Positions 54,170-63,302 of a DNA stretch of 64,000 nt are shown here, piece after piece. The stretch is from DAOTUB01 sp034437455 (GTDB lineage Bacteria > Chloroflexota > Anaerolineae > B4-G1): positions 62,001-126,000 of the forward strand of contig DAOTUB010000225.1 in NCBI GenBank assembly GCA_034437455.1, in the 5' to 3' direction. Under the pieces are notes generated by a model. The model made no database searches, was not told the origin of the DNA, and saw only the letters and a program-made list of their open reading frames with translations. Position numbers and translations under genes: made by a program. Numbering within the stretch: the first letter of the stretch is position 1; every line of letters begins with the position of its first letter.

Positions 54170-56114
54170 TTCAGAGCAGAAGCTCACGATGAAGCAGTGG
54201 CGCAATCTGTGGCATCAGTATCACACGTGGGTAGGTGTCGTCGTCAGCGGTATACTGGTGTTCGGTTGTTATGGTTTTGCCTTGCAGTTGCCATTCTTCT
54301 TTGACGATCTGCCGGTGATGACGTGGGTGGGCCGCCACAGTTTGGCAGACATCTGGACGATGTCGAGCGAAGGTTCCTTCTATCGCCCGCTGACGTTTAC
54401 CGTGTACAAATTTGGACTCTTATTCCCTCAAGGTGCGCGGCAGGTCGTGCTGCACGCGGTGAACCTGCTGGCCTATTGGAGCAGCGCTGTCCTCGCCGCC
54501 CAGATCGTCAAGCTCTGGGGCAAGAGCTACAGGCAAGCGTTATTGACCTCGGTCCTGTTTGCCGTATTCCCCTTCATGTTCCTCGCGGTCCCCTGGATCA
54601 CGGCCATGCCTCACCACCTGGCTACGGTATTGACCTTGCTGGCCGTATACGCCGCTCTGAAGGCCGAGCGCGACCATGCGACAGTTTGGTGGGGCGTGAG
54701 CTTTGCGGCGACTCTGCTGGCCTCCTTCGCCCATGAGAGCGGCCAGGTGTGCGGCTTTATCGTCGCTGGATGGGTGATCATCCAGCATGGCATCCGTTCA
54801 GGGCGGCGGCGCATCGTCGGGATTGTTATAGGGATGGCGCTCAGCCTCGGAACATTCCTGCTGCGCAACTATATCCCTGGTGTGGGAGAGGCGCGCATGG
54901 CGGGGCTACAGGATTATGCTGAGAACACGATGTTTTTCCTGCACGGCCTGACCTATCCCGTCGCCCCCATCATCGGTTGGCTGGTGCACCATCGCGGAGG
55001 GCACGATTTTACACTGATCAAAATCGCTGCGGTTTCTCTGGGGCTTTTGTTGGTATGGGCAGTGCGGCGCAGCCGGGACTGGCGCTGGATGGCGTGTAGC
55101 CTGTGCTGGTGGGCTGGCGCGGCGCTCCCGGCGGTCGTATCGCTGCGCTACAGCAGGCTGTATATTTCCCCACGCCTGTATGCCCTCTCGTCTGTGGGCG
55201 TCGTGATGTTGTGGGCTTACATCATCATTGAGCTTGGCAGAACGGTGCGTCATATGTGGGGACGGCGGCTGATCTGGGGGTTGCTGGCTGGCCTGATCGT
55301 GGTGCAGAACGTCGCGTTTATCTACCGCTACCGCGAATTACACGTATCCCTCAATCAGATCTACCGGCGCGTTCTGGAAGCGGCGAGGGACAAGGAGAAC
55401 TCGCCGCTGGGATTTGTGAATCTGCCCAAGTCGTTGGCGTACCCGGAGAAAACGTACGCCATGATTCAAGAAGCCATGCTATTTATCCCCGCTTACTCGA
55501 ACGTCGCCGAGTTTATCGAGGTGAACGGGAGATGGCGAGACGCGGATGCCGTGATGTTCTCGCCGGTTCTCGAAGAGACGGAGCTGATGTTTGGCTTCCA
55601 GGGAGATGGGGTCGATTGGGAGGGAATGCGCCGGTTCGCCAGCGAGCATCGGATAGTTTGGCTCGCGCGGTGGCGCGATGGTCGTTTCTCGCTGGATCAC
55701 GTCGGGAGCATCGAGGCCAACGCGACGCCTTCCTCGAACGATCCCCTGGTGCGGTTCGAAGATGGACCGGTGATCGAATCCGCAACGGTGGAGCAGATGC
55801 CAGACGGCCATTGGGCCGTGACGATCGCGTGGCTGGCGTCGGGCCCGGTGGACGCCAGGATTTTCGTCCACGTGCGCGACGCCGACGGCAACGTGGTTGC
55901 GCAAGCAGACGGACCGGCGCTGGGCGGCATGGTGCCGCCCTGGCTCTGGCGCTCAGGCGACCGCATCTATGACGTGCGCCACATCTTTTCGACAGGCTCC
56001 ACGCCCCACACGGTGCAGGTAGGCTTGTTCAATGAGGAGGGTCGCCTGCCCGCGTTTGTGGACGGCGTCAGTTGCCCGGACGATGCAGTGCCGGTAGCGA
56101 CGATTGCGCCCTAA
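54159..56114 (+). CDS. Polytopic membrane protein, GT-C glycosyltransferase-like
   Basis: A 651-residue membrane protein. Helix 1 (VVVSGILVFGCYGFALQL) is followed by PFFFDDLPVMTWVG, acidic residues in the first loop as in GT-C enzymes, then FYRPLTFTVYKFGLLFPQGA and about ten helices to residue 410. The C-terminal soluble part (VTIAWLASGPVDARIFVHVR, then DGPALGGMVPPWLWRSGDRI) is a beta domain shared in style with the GT39-like protein at 28113-30035. The acceptor is unknown. I prefer GTG 54159 behind GAAGGG, overlapping uvrA by 11 bp; GTG 54150 or ATG 54189 are alternatives. Confidence 0.65.
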
Positions 56115-56139
56115 TCCAATCCACAGATCGAGTATCTGA

Positions 56140-57192
56140 ATGAAAGACCCGACCAAGCGAGTCAAAGAGCAAGCTCACCGCCTGGGCTTTGATCTGGTGG
56201 GCGTGACCTATCCTGCCCCCAGCGCCCACATCGCTTTCTACGCCGACTGGCTGGCGCGAGGCTGCCACGCCGAGATGGACTATCTGGCCCGGCCCGACGG
56301 AGTCGAGAAGCGAGCCGACCCCCGCCGCATCATGCCCCAGGTCCGCTCTATCGTCGTCGTGGGGATGAACTATTACATGGGCGATCCCCCGCCGACCGAG
56401 GGGCTGCAAGGCCGCGTAGCCCGCTATGCCTGGGGAACCGATTACCACACGGTGATGGTAGAAAGGCTGCGTCAGCTCGCCGCCTGGATCGCAGAGCAAG
56501 TTGGACAACCGATAGCGCATCGAGTCTACGTAGACACCGGCCCGCTGTTGGAACGAGAGCTGGCCCAGCGGGCCGGGCTAGGCTGGGCGGGCAAGAACAC
56601 GAATCTCATCCATCCAGAGCTAGGCTCGTACTTTTTCCTGGGCGAGTTGCTTCTCGATCTCGAACTGGAGCCAGACGCGCCCTTTGCCGCCGATCGTTGC
56701 GGCGACTGTACCGCCTGTCTGGATGCCTGCCCCGTAGGGGCTTTACTCGCTCCCCGTACTCTTGACGCTCGCCGCTGTATCTCCTACCTCACCATCGAGC
56801 ACCGAGGCTCCATCCCGGTGGAAATCCGCCCGCTGCTGGGCGACCGGGTTTTCGGCTGCGACACGTGCCAGGAAGTCTGCCCCTGGAACCGACGCTTCGC
56901 TCGCTCCACCAGCGAGCCTGCCTTTGCGCCCCGTCCTGGTCAGATCGCCCTCGACTTGATCGACCTGCTGGAACTCGACGACGATGGATTCCGCGCGCGC
57001 TTCCGCGATACTCCGCTCTGGCGCGCCGGGCGTGTGGGGCTGGCGCGCAATGCCGCCGTCGTGCTGGGCAACCTGGGCGATCCGGCCGCCATCCCCGCGC
57101 TGGAGCGCGCCCTCGCCGATCCCGACCCGCTGATAGTCGAGCACGCCGCCTGGGCGTTGGAATGTATTCGTAACGCCCGGCAGCGGACTTGA
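56140..57192 (+). CDS. queG: Epoxyqueuosine reductase
   Basis: A 350-residue cobalamin- and iron-sulfur-dependent enzyme that performs the last step of queuosine tRNA modification (epoxyqueuosine to queuosine). GLGWAGKNTNLIHPELGSYF lies in the catalytic part. Two 4Fe-4S motifs are CGDCTACLDACPVGAL and the later CDTCQEVCPWNR. A C-terminal HEAT-like repeat (RNAAVVLGNLGDPAAIPALE) matches QueG. Its TGA overlaps the -35 box of the tetR promoter. No other queuosine genes are visible nearby. Confidence 0.94.
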   Translation: MKDPTKRVKEQAHRLGFDLVGVTYPAPSAHIAFYADWLARGCHAEMDYLARPDGVEKRADPRRIMPQVRSIVVVGMNYYMGDPPPTEGLQGRVARYAWGTDYHTVMVERLRQLAAWIAEQVGQPIAHRVYVDTGPLLERELAQRAGLGWAGKNTNLIHPELGSYFFLGELLLDLELEPDAPFAADRCGDCTACLDACPVGALLAPRTLDARRCISYLTIEHRGSIPVEIRPLLGDRVFGCDTCQEVCPWNRRFARSTSEPAFAPRPGQIALDLIDLLELDDDGFRARFRDTPLWRAGRVGLARNAAVVLGNLGDPAAIPALERALADPDPLIVEHAAWALECIRNARQRT

Positions 57193-57230
57193 CAATTCCC
57201 TCCCGTTGAGTACAATATGACCCTGGTCAT
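57189..57230 (+). promoter_or_regulatory. tetR-ABC promoter and TetR-type operator
   Basis: A consensus TTGACA (57189-57194) and TACAAT (57211-57216) are 16 bp apart. Immediately after the -10 box lies ATGACCCTGGTCAT (57217-57230), a perfect inverted repeat of ATGACC across a 2-bp centre, covering the predicted start site (about 57223). A further half-site GGTCAT lies at 57243-57248. This is the expected layout for autorepression by the TetR protein encoded next. Confidence 0.75.
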
Positions 57231-57251
57231 TTTTATCCTGCGGTCATCAAT

Positions 57252-57866
57252 ATGACGATGAATGAGCAACTTTCACGACGCGAGCGCAAAAAGCGCGAGA
57301 CCCGCCAACGGCTGATGGAAGCCGCGCTGGAACTCTTCCACGAGCACGGATACGACGCGACCACCGTCGAGCAGATCGCCGAGGCAGCCGACGTCGCCAA
57401 GGGCACCTTCTTCAACTACTTTGCGACGAAAGAGGCGATCCTGCCGGCCATCGCCGCGCGGCTGTTGCAGCAACTGGAAGAGATGCTCTCTTCCGAACGA
57501 GGCGCGCCCGCCAGCCCCGTCGCGCGCATCAAGTTGGCGCTGCGCCTGATGGCCGAAGATCCGCTCTGCGAGGCAAAGTTAGCGCGGCGGCTCTTTACGG
57601 CTGTGATGCGTCGGCGAGATGCCCATCCTGGGCATGCCCTGCGCAACTTGTTGACCGAACAGGTGCGCCAGGCCCAGGCCGCGGGCGAGGTTCGCGCCGA
57701 TCTGGACCCGGTCTACCTGGGCAACGTGATCAGCGCGCTTTTCTTCCAGCAGTTGATGATGTGGCATCATGGCTATCGTCCCGCTCCCCTGCCCGAGCTG
57801 CTCGACGCGACAGTAGATCTATTATTGGATGGCATCGCCGGCCCAAACTGGAGACAATCATTTTGA
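57252..57866 (+). CDS. TetR family transcriptional regulator
   Basis: A 204-residue TetR repressor. The N-terminal helix-turn-helix reads RRERKKRETRQRLMEAALEL, then FHEHGYDATTVEQIAEAADV, AKGTFFNYFATKEAIL. The C-terminal ligand domain is helical (LRLMAEDPLCEAKLARRLFT, IISALFFQQLMMWHHGY-like region). It is the first gene of an operon with two ABC exporter subunits, overlapping the first by 4 bp, and probably represses them through the palindrome at 57217-57230. Inducer unknown; a drug or lipophilic compound is likely from context. Confidence 0.92.
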   Translation: MTMNEQLSRRERKKRETRQRLMEAALELFHEHGYDATTVEQIAEAADVAKGTFFNYFATKEAILPAIAARLLQQLEEMLSSERGAPASPVARIKLALRLMAEDPLCEAKLARRLFTAVMRRRDAHPGHALRNLLTEQVRQAQAAGEVRADLDPVYLGNVISALFFQQLMMWHHGYRPAPLPELLDATVDLLLDGIAGPNWRQSF

Positions 57867-59617
57867 AGTATCTCGGACGTGCATTAGGTTATCTCAGACA
57901 GTACTGGCTCTTGACCATAGGCGCTTTTCTCAGCCTGCTCATCTCCACCGCCGCGCGCCTGGTCATCCCGCGTCTGACCCAGCGGATCATTGACGACGGG
58001 ATCGCGGGGGGACGGCTGGACATTGTTATCGGATCTGCGGTGGGGATGGTGGTCCTGGTCATCGCCGGGTCGGGCTTTACCTTTTTGCAGGGGGTGCTCT
58101 CCGCGCGCACGGCCCAGGGCGTGGCTTACGATCTGCGGAACCAACTCTATGCCAAGATCCAATCCCTGTCCTTCAGCTACCACGATCGCGCCCAGACCGG
58201 GCAACTGCTCACCCGCGCCACGTCCGACGTCGATATGGTGCACATGTTCGTCGGCATGGGCTTTATCCAGCTTCTCAGCGCCATTTTGATGATGGGCGGC
58301 AGCATCGTGCTGCTGGTCGCCACCGACTGGCAACTGGCGCTCATCATGCTCGTACTGGTGCCACTCACCTTTGGCCTTTTTGCCTTTTTCGCCGGCAAGG
58401 CCCGCCCGCTCTTTATGCAGATTCAGCAGCGTCTGGCCGATCTCAACACCGTGTTGCAGGAGAACCTGGTCGGCGTGCGCGTCGTCAAGGCGTTTGCCCG
58501 CGAACCTTACGAGCAAGCGCACTATGCCCAGGCGAATCAGAACTTGTTCGACCTCAACCTGGCTGTTGGACGGTTGATGTCCACGGCCATGCCCCTCATC
58601 TTTCTCATCGCCAACCTGTCGCTCCTGGCTGTCTACTGGATCGGCGGCTACCAGGCCATCGCCGGTCGCGTCAGTGTGGGGCGGCTGGTCGCCTTTGCCA
58701 ATTACATGATGATGGCCTTTTTCCCAATGATGATGCTGGGGATGATCATGGCGATGATCTCGCAGGCGGGCGCTTCTGCCGAGCGTGTCTTTGAGATCGT
58801 GGACGCCCAGTCGGAGGTGCTCGAAAAGCCGGACGCGATTTCCCTTCCTTCCTCTCAGGGACGGGTGTCCTTCGAGCACGTTGGTTTTCGCTATTTTGGC
58901 GGGGGCGACATGGTGCTCAAGGACGTCAGCTTTACCGCCGAGCCGGGCCAGACGGTGGCGCTCCTGGGCGCGACCGGCTCCGGCAAGTCGACCATCATCA
59001 ACCTCATCCCGCGCTTCTACGATGCGACCGAGGGGCGGGTGATGATTGACGGCCAGGACGTGCGCGACGTGACGCTCGACTCCTTGCGGCGGCAGATCGG
59101 CATCGTGTTGCAAGAGACGATGCTCTTCTCCGGCACGATCCGCGAGAATATCGCCTTTGGTCGGCCCGATGCCCCGATGGAAGAGATCGTCGCTGCCGCC
59201 AAGATCGCCGAGGCGCACGACTTTATCACGAGCTTTCCCGAGGGATACGACGCGCTGGTGGGCGAGCGGGGAGTCACGCTCTCTGGTGGGCAGAAGCAGC
59301 GCATCGCCATCGCTCGCGCGCTGCTCCTGGATCCGCGCATTCTCATCTTTGACGACGCAACCTCCAGCGTGGATTACGAGACGGAGTACCGCATCCAGCA
59401 GGCGCTGGAGCGATTGATGGAGGGTCGCACCAGTTTCGTCATCGCTCAGCGCGTCGCCACCGTGCTCAACGCGGACCAGATCCTGGTGCTGGAGCGGGGC
59501 GAGATCGCGGCGCGGGGCACGCACGAGGAATTGTTGGATAAAAGCCCTATCTATGCCGAGATTTACTATTCGCAGTTGGAGGGAGAGCGTGATGAAAAAC
59601 TGGAGGTCGCACGATGA
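57863..59617 (+). CDS. ABC exporter half-transporter with degenerate ATP site
   Basis: A 584-residue half-transporter: six membrane helices (residues about 1-310), then an ATPase domain. Walker A is GATGSGKST and the signature LSGGQKQRIAIARAL is canonical. After Walker B the usual catalytic Glu is Asp (ILIFDDATSSVD), and the switch His is Gln (FVIAQRVATVL). This is the pattern of the non-catalytic subunit in heterodimeric exporters such as TM287/288. It starts with TTG at 57863, overlapping the tetR stop by 4 bp, with GGAGAC upstream. Longer frames to 57761 lie inside tetR. Confidence 0.92.
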   Translation: MKYLGRALGYLRQYWLLTIGAFLSLLISTAARLVIPRLTQRIIDDGIAGGRLDIVIGSAVGMVVLVIAGSGFTFLQGVLSARTAQGVAYDLRNQLYAKIQSLSFSYHDRAQTGQLLTRATSDVDMVHMFVGMGFIQLLSAILMMGGSIVLLVATDWQLALIMLVLVPLTFGLFAFFAGKARPLFMQIQQRLADLNTVLQENLVGVRVVKAFAREPYEQAHYAQANQNLFDLNLAVGRLMSTAMPLIFLIANLSLLAVYWIGGYQAIAGRVSVGRLVAFANYMMMAFFPMMMLGMIMAMISQAGASAERVFEIVDAQSEVLEKPDAISLPSSQGRVSFEHVGFRYFGGGDMVLKDVSFTAEPGQTVALLGATGSGKSTIINLIPRFYDATEGRVMIDGQDVRDVTLDSLRRQIGIVLQETMLFSGTIRENIAFGRPDAPMEEIVAAAKIAEAHDFITSFPEGYDALVGERGVTLSGGQKQRIAIARALLLDPRILIFDDATSSVDYETEYRIQQALERLMEGRTSFVIAQRVATVLNADQILVLERGEIAARGTHEELLDKSPIYAEIYYSQLEGERDEKLEVAR

Positions 59618-61467
59618 TATTTGGCGGTAGACACATGCGCGGCCTGACACAAGAGGTTGTCAAGCCGACGGAGACAGGAAAGACCCTGCGTCGCTTGTTG
59701 GAGTATTTCCGTCCGTTCTGGAAACTGCTGGTGGTAGCGGCTGTGTTGATCGTCGTCAGCACGCTACTGCGACTGGCCGCCCCTTACTTGATCGGCGTCG
59801 CCGTGGACCGGTTCATCGAGCCTGGCGACCAGCTATCCCCGGAAACCAACCGCATTTCTGGACTCACCACGACCATGCTCCTGCTGCTCGGTACTTACCT
59901 GCTGAACTGGGCTGCTACCGCCGGACAATTCTACCTGATGACGGTGGTCGGGCAGCGGGTGCTGCTCCACATGCGCACGCTGATCTTTGGCCGCATCCAG
60001 ACTCTTTCGCTCAGTTTCTTCGACCGGCAAGAGGCCGGCGACCTGATGTCCCGCCTGGTCAACGACACTCAGGTCATCAACCAGGTCTTTAGCGGCGGGA
60101 TCGTGCGGCTGGCGAGCATGAGCCTCTCGCTCATCGGCATCGTCATCTCGATGCTCAGTCTCAACTGGCGACTGGCGTTGGTCAGTTTCACGGTGCTGCC
60201 GGTGATGCTGCTGACCACGACGCTCTTTTCCCGGCGGGCGCGAACCGCTTTTCGGCGCACCCGCCAGACCATCGGCGAGGTAAGCGCAGAATTGCAGGAG
60301 AACATCGCCGCCGTGCGCGAGGTGCAGGCGTTTGCCCGCGAGGATGCGAACGTGGCCGAGTTTGAGACGGTCAATGCCGCCAATCGCGACGCCAACGTCC
60401 AGGCCCAATCGATTCTCTCGGCTTTCTCTCCTGCTCTCGACGTGCTCAGCACGATTGCGTTGGCCATCGTGGCGGGCTACGGCGGTTACCTGGCGCTGTC
60501 CCCCCCCACAGCCCCCCCCGTTGGGGGGGGAGGAGGGGGGGGGCTGGTCAGCGTGGGAGTCATCGTCTCCTTCCTGATCTATGTACAGCGTTTCTACGAG
60601 CCTATCCGCATGATCGCCACGCTCTACACTCAGCTCCAGGCGGCCATCGCGGGCGCCGAGCGCATCTTTGAACTGCTCGACACTCCGCCGGAGATCACCG
60701 ACGTGCCCGACGCCGTGACTTTGCCGCCCATTCAGGGGCGAGTCGAGCTTGACCGCGTCACTTTTGCTTACCAGGAGGATGAGCCGGTGCTGCGAGACAT
60801 CAGCCTGACAGCCGAGCCAGGCCAGACGGTGGCGCTGGTAGGGCCGACCGGCGTGGGCAAGACGACGCTCGTCAGCTTGCTTTCCCGTTTCTACGACGTG
60901 GATCAGGGCAAGATACTGATAGACGGTCACGACCTGCGGCAGGTCAAGCGCGAGAGCTTGCGGCGGCAGATGGGCATCGTCCTCCAGGACACCTTCCTCT
61001 TCTCCGGCACGGTGATGGAGAATATTCGCTACGGTCGTCTCGAGGCGGAGGACGAAGAGGTCATCGCAGCGGCGCGACTGGCGAACGCCGACCAGTTCAT
61101 CACCCGGCTGCCGGAGGGCTACCAGACCGAGCTGGGCGAGCGCGGACACAACCTGAGCCAGGGACAGCGGCAGTTGATCGCCATCGCCCGCGCGGTGCTG
61201 GCCGATCCGCGCATCCTGATCCTCGACGAGGCGACCTCCAGCGTCGACACGCGCACTGAACTCTTGATCCAACGCGCGCTGGACGAGTTGCTGAAAGGGC
61301 GTACTTCTTTCGTCATCGCCCACCGGCTGAGCACCATCCGCAACGCCGATCAAGTGCTCGTGCTCGAAGGGGGCCGCATCGTCGAGAGGGGCACGCACGA
61401 GGAACTGCTGGCTGCACAGGGCTTGTACGCCGATCTCTACAACAGTCAGTTTCGGAGGCAGGCGTAA
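59614..61467 (+). CDS. ABC exporter half-transporter, catalytic partner, with repeat-derived loop
   Basis: A 617-residue half-transporter pairing with the preceding gene (4-bp overlap, ATGA). Walker A is GPTGVGKTT, Walker B keeps the catalytic Glu (ILILDEATSSVD) and the switch His is present (FVIAHRLSTI), while its signature is non-canonical LSQGQ. Together with the neighbour's canonical LSGGQ this leaves one good and one degenerate ATP site. The loop after helix 5 contains SPPTAPPVGGGGGGG (about residues 296-310), encoded by a C-run/G-run palindrome. The likely role is export of drugs or lipids. Confidence 0.93.
   Translation: MIFGGRHMRGLTQEVVKPTETGKTLRRLLEYFRPFWKLLVVAAVLIVVSTLLRLAAPYLIGVAVDRFIEPGDQLSPETNRISGLTTTMLLLLGTYLLNWAATAGQFYLMTVVGQRVLLHMRTLIFGRIQTLSLSFFDRQEAGDLMSRLVNDTQVINQVFSGGIVRLASMSLSLIGIVISMLSLNWRLALVSFTVLPVMLLTTTLFSRRARTAFRRTRQTIGEVSAELQENIAAVREVQAFAREDANVAEFETVNAANRDANVQAQSILSAFSPALDVLSTIALAIVAGYGGYLALSPPTAPPVGGGGGGGLVSVGVIVSFLIYVQRFYEPIRMIATLYTQLQAAIAGAERIFELLDTPPEITDVPDAVTLPPIQGRVELDRVTFAYQEDEPVLRDISLTAEPGQTVALVGPTGVGKTTLVSLLSRFYDVDQGKILIDGHDLRQVKRESLRRQMGIVLQDTFLFSGTVMENIRYGRLEAEDEEVIAAARLANADQFITRLPEGYQTELGERGHNLSQGQRQLIAIARAVLADPRILILDEATSSVDTRTELLIQRALDELLKGRTSFVIAHRLSTIRNADQVLVLEGGRIVERGTHEELLAAQGLYADLYNSQFRRQA
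60500..60543. repeat. C-run/G-run palindromic element inside the second ABC gene
   Basis: C8 (60500-60507), then C8 (60512-60519), a GTT centre, then G8 (60523-60530) and a further G-rich arm to 60543. It lies in phase in the short extracytoplasmic loop between membrane helices 5 and 6, encoding a Pro-then-Gly segment. It is related to the elements in lon and at 49481-49539. Confidence 0.78.
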
Positions 61468-61494
61468 TCCTTTTTAAACAGATAAGGCGGTCTA

Positions 61495-62286
61495 TCAAAT
61501 GCGTAGCTTGAACTGCCAGCGCTTTTTTATCCAAGTCAGCATACTTTGAAAGAAGCGCCCCAGTTCTACAAACACGAAAAAGGCATCGCCATCCTGTTTA
61601 GTGCTTTGCCTTTTGTAGTGCATCACTTGAACGTCGCGTAAGAACCAGATCTCCCACCCGGCGTCGTGCATTCTGGTGCACACGTCAGGCTCCTCGGCAT
61701 ACAAAAACAAATCTTCGTCGAAAAGCCCCACTTCTACGATAGCTTCGCATCGAACCAGCCAACAGGCCCCGGTCAAGATCGGCACCTGGCGCGGCTCAGG
61801 GAATAGAATGCGCACCTGATCCTGACCCAGCGAGGCCAGACGTTCGATGAGAAACTCGGTCAATTGACGCGGCGTACAACGCACCCAATTAAAGGGCAAT
61901 TGTCCATCCCCGCCCACCAATTCCGGCCCCATCAACCCGATGCGAGGATGTTCCTCTATGAAGGTGAGCATCCGCTGAATCGCGCCTGCCGGTACGATCG
62001 TGTCAGGATTGATCAACAAGACATAGCGTCCCCGGCATAGCCGTAGCCCCTGATTATTAGCCGTGCCAAAGCCCTTGTTGTCGTCGTTGGCGATGAGCCG
62101 CACGTCGGGGAATTCCCGCGCGACCATCTCTGGGCTGCCGTCGTGGGAGGCGTTATCCACCACAAAGATCTCGTACGACAACCCCGGCGGGGCGGTATCA
62201 TAGATGGACTGCAAGCAAGCTTTGAGCAAATCCTGTACGTTCCAGGAGACGATGATAATAGATAGAACAGTTTTTGTTTCAGACAT
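61495..62286 (-). CDS. Glycosyltransferase family 2 (rhamnosyltransferase-like)
   Basis: A 263-residue GT-A glycosyltransferase. The N-terminus LSIIIVSWNVQDLLKACLQS, EIFVVDNASHDGSPEMV, NDDNKGFGTANNQGLRL and YVLLINPDT (the DxD-like position is NPDT) match the WbbL/rhamnosyltransferase branch of GT2. GACWLVRCEAIVEVGLFDED and LYAEEPDVCTRMHDAG follow. I prefer ATG 62286, which has GAGGG upstream. An in-frame ATG at 62355 would overlap crtB by 4 bp and adds 23 residues unlike the family. It follows crtI and crtB, so it could modify a carotenoid or lipid; this is positional inference. Confidence 0.85.
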   Translation of the reverse strand: MSETKTVLSIIIVSWNVQDLLKACLQSIYDTAPPGLSYEIFVVDNASHDGSPEMVAREFPDVRLIANDDNKGFGTANNQGLRLCRGRYVLLINPDTIVPAGAIQRMLTFIEEHPRIGLMGPELVGGDGQLPFNWVRCTPRQLTEFLIERLASLGQDQVRILFPEPRQVPILTGACWLVRCEAIVEVGLFDEDLFLYAEEPDVCTRMHDAGWEIWFLRDVQVMHYKRQSTKQDGDAFFVFVELGRFFQSMLTWIKKRWQFKLRI

Positions 62287-62351
62287 AATACCCTCGAATT
62301 CGCCATCTGATGACCGTCTGAGACACCTGGCGACCGGCAAAGTGCGCTGGT

Positions 62352-63302
62352 TCATATTGCTGATAATTTCATCGAGTCACGATGGTCTCGGCGGGCGACG
62401 TGCTGAAGAGCAACGGAGACGGCCAACCAGCCGATTTTGAGCCAGGTGGAAAGATTGCGCCGTTCGCTGTATGCAGCGCGCAGCGTGTAGCCGTCGCGTT
62501 CTATGGCATCCAGGACGCCTTCAAAACGGGCGCAATACCAATACCCCACGATCTTGCAACGTAAAACGGTCAGTTCGTCTAAATAGCGTTTGCCCTCGGA
62601 AAAGTATTGCCGCGCTTGGTTCACCCGCTCTTGCACCCAGGCTCGAAAAGGAGGGCTGTCCACATCTTTCAGATCGATGTTGTGCACTTCCAGGTATTCC
62701 GCGGGTATGTTGATGAATCCCTCGGCGATGTCCGCCAGCATATCGCGGAGCTGGTGAACGATGTGGGCAGCAGTGGCTGCCAGGTAACGGTACTCGTTGA
62801 CAGGATAAGGGTGACCATTGCCAATGAAATACTGGATGCCGTCGGTGACCGACTTGCCCAGGCAGTTCGAGTACCAGGTCAGCTCCTGTTGGCTAATGAG
62901 CCGCCCTTTGCGGTAAGCGTCAAACTCAATGACCGCCAAAAAGTTACGAATAAACGATTCCAGCCCACTGTTCTCGCCCCTGTCGTGGCTAACGAGGTCG
63001 GCGATCATTTGCTCTTCCCGCGTCAGATCATCGGGGCGTTCGCCTTTGTATAGTCGATCAATCAACTCCCTTTGTCGCTTGATGAAGGAGATGCGCTCGT
63101 CGCTGGATGGAGATGAAATATCTATGACATCGTCGGCCCAGCGGAAATAGGCATACGCCCGATAGCAGTCATCCACCAGGTCTTTATCCACCATCAGGCG
63201 AGCTGTGTAATATGTCTGCTTGCTACTGGCCCAGGTAATAGACCGGGCCAAGTCGGCAGTGGCATCCATTGCAAGTACGCTCTCCTCACGTGCTATCTCC
63301 AC
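62352..63302 (-). CDS. crtB: Phytoene/squalene synthase family protein
   Basis: A 316-residue head-to-head prenyl synthase. The first Asp-rich motif is in YFRWADDVID, and the second in HIVHQLRDMLADIAEGFINI (D-x-x-x-D). TYYTARLMVDKDLVDDCYRA near the N-terminus is also typical. It is next to a phytoene-desaturase-like gene, supporting phytoene synthase (2 GGPP to phytoene) over squalene synthase. The start at 63302 overlaps the desaturase end by 10 bp, indicating an operon. Confidence 0.87.
   Translation of the reverse strand: MEIAREESVLAMDATADLARSITWASSKQTYYTARLMVDKDLVDDCYRAYAYFRWADDVIDISSPSSDERISFIKRQRELIDRLYKGERPDDLTREEQMIADLVSHDRGENSGLESFIRNFLAVIEFDAYRKGRLISQQELTWYSNCLGKSVTDGIQYFIGNGHPYPVNEYRYLAATAAHIVHQLRDMLADIAEGFINIPAEYLEVHNIDLKDVDSPPFRAWVQERVNQARQYFSEGKRYLDELTVLRCKIVGYWYCARFEGVLDAIERDGYTLRAAYSERRNLSTWLKIGWLAVSVALQHVARRDHRDSMKLSAI

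Noticed and set aside
57884..61398. Two long open frames (588 and 521 codons) opposite the ABC transporter genes
   Set aside because: Both are shadows of well-supported ABC genes, with low-complexity His/Asp/Gln/Arg composition.
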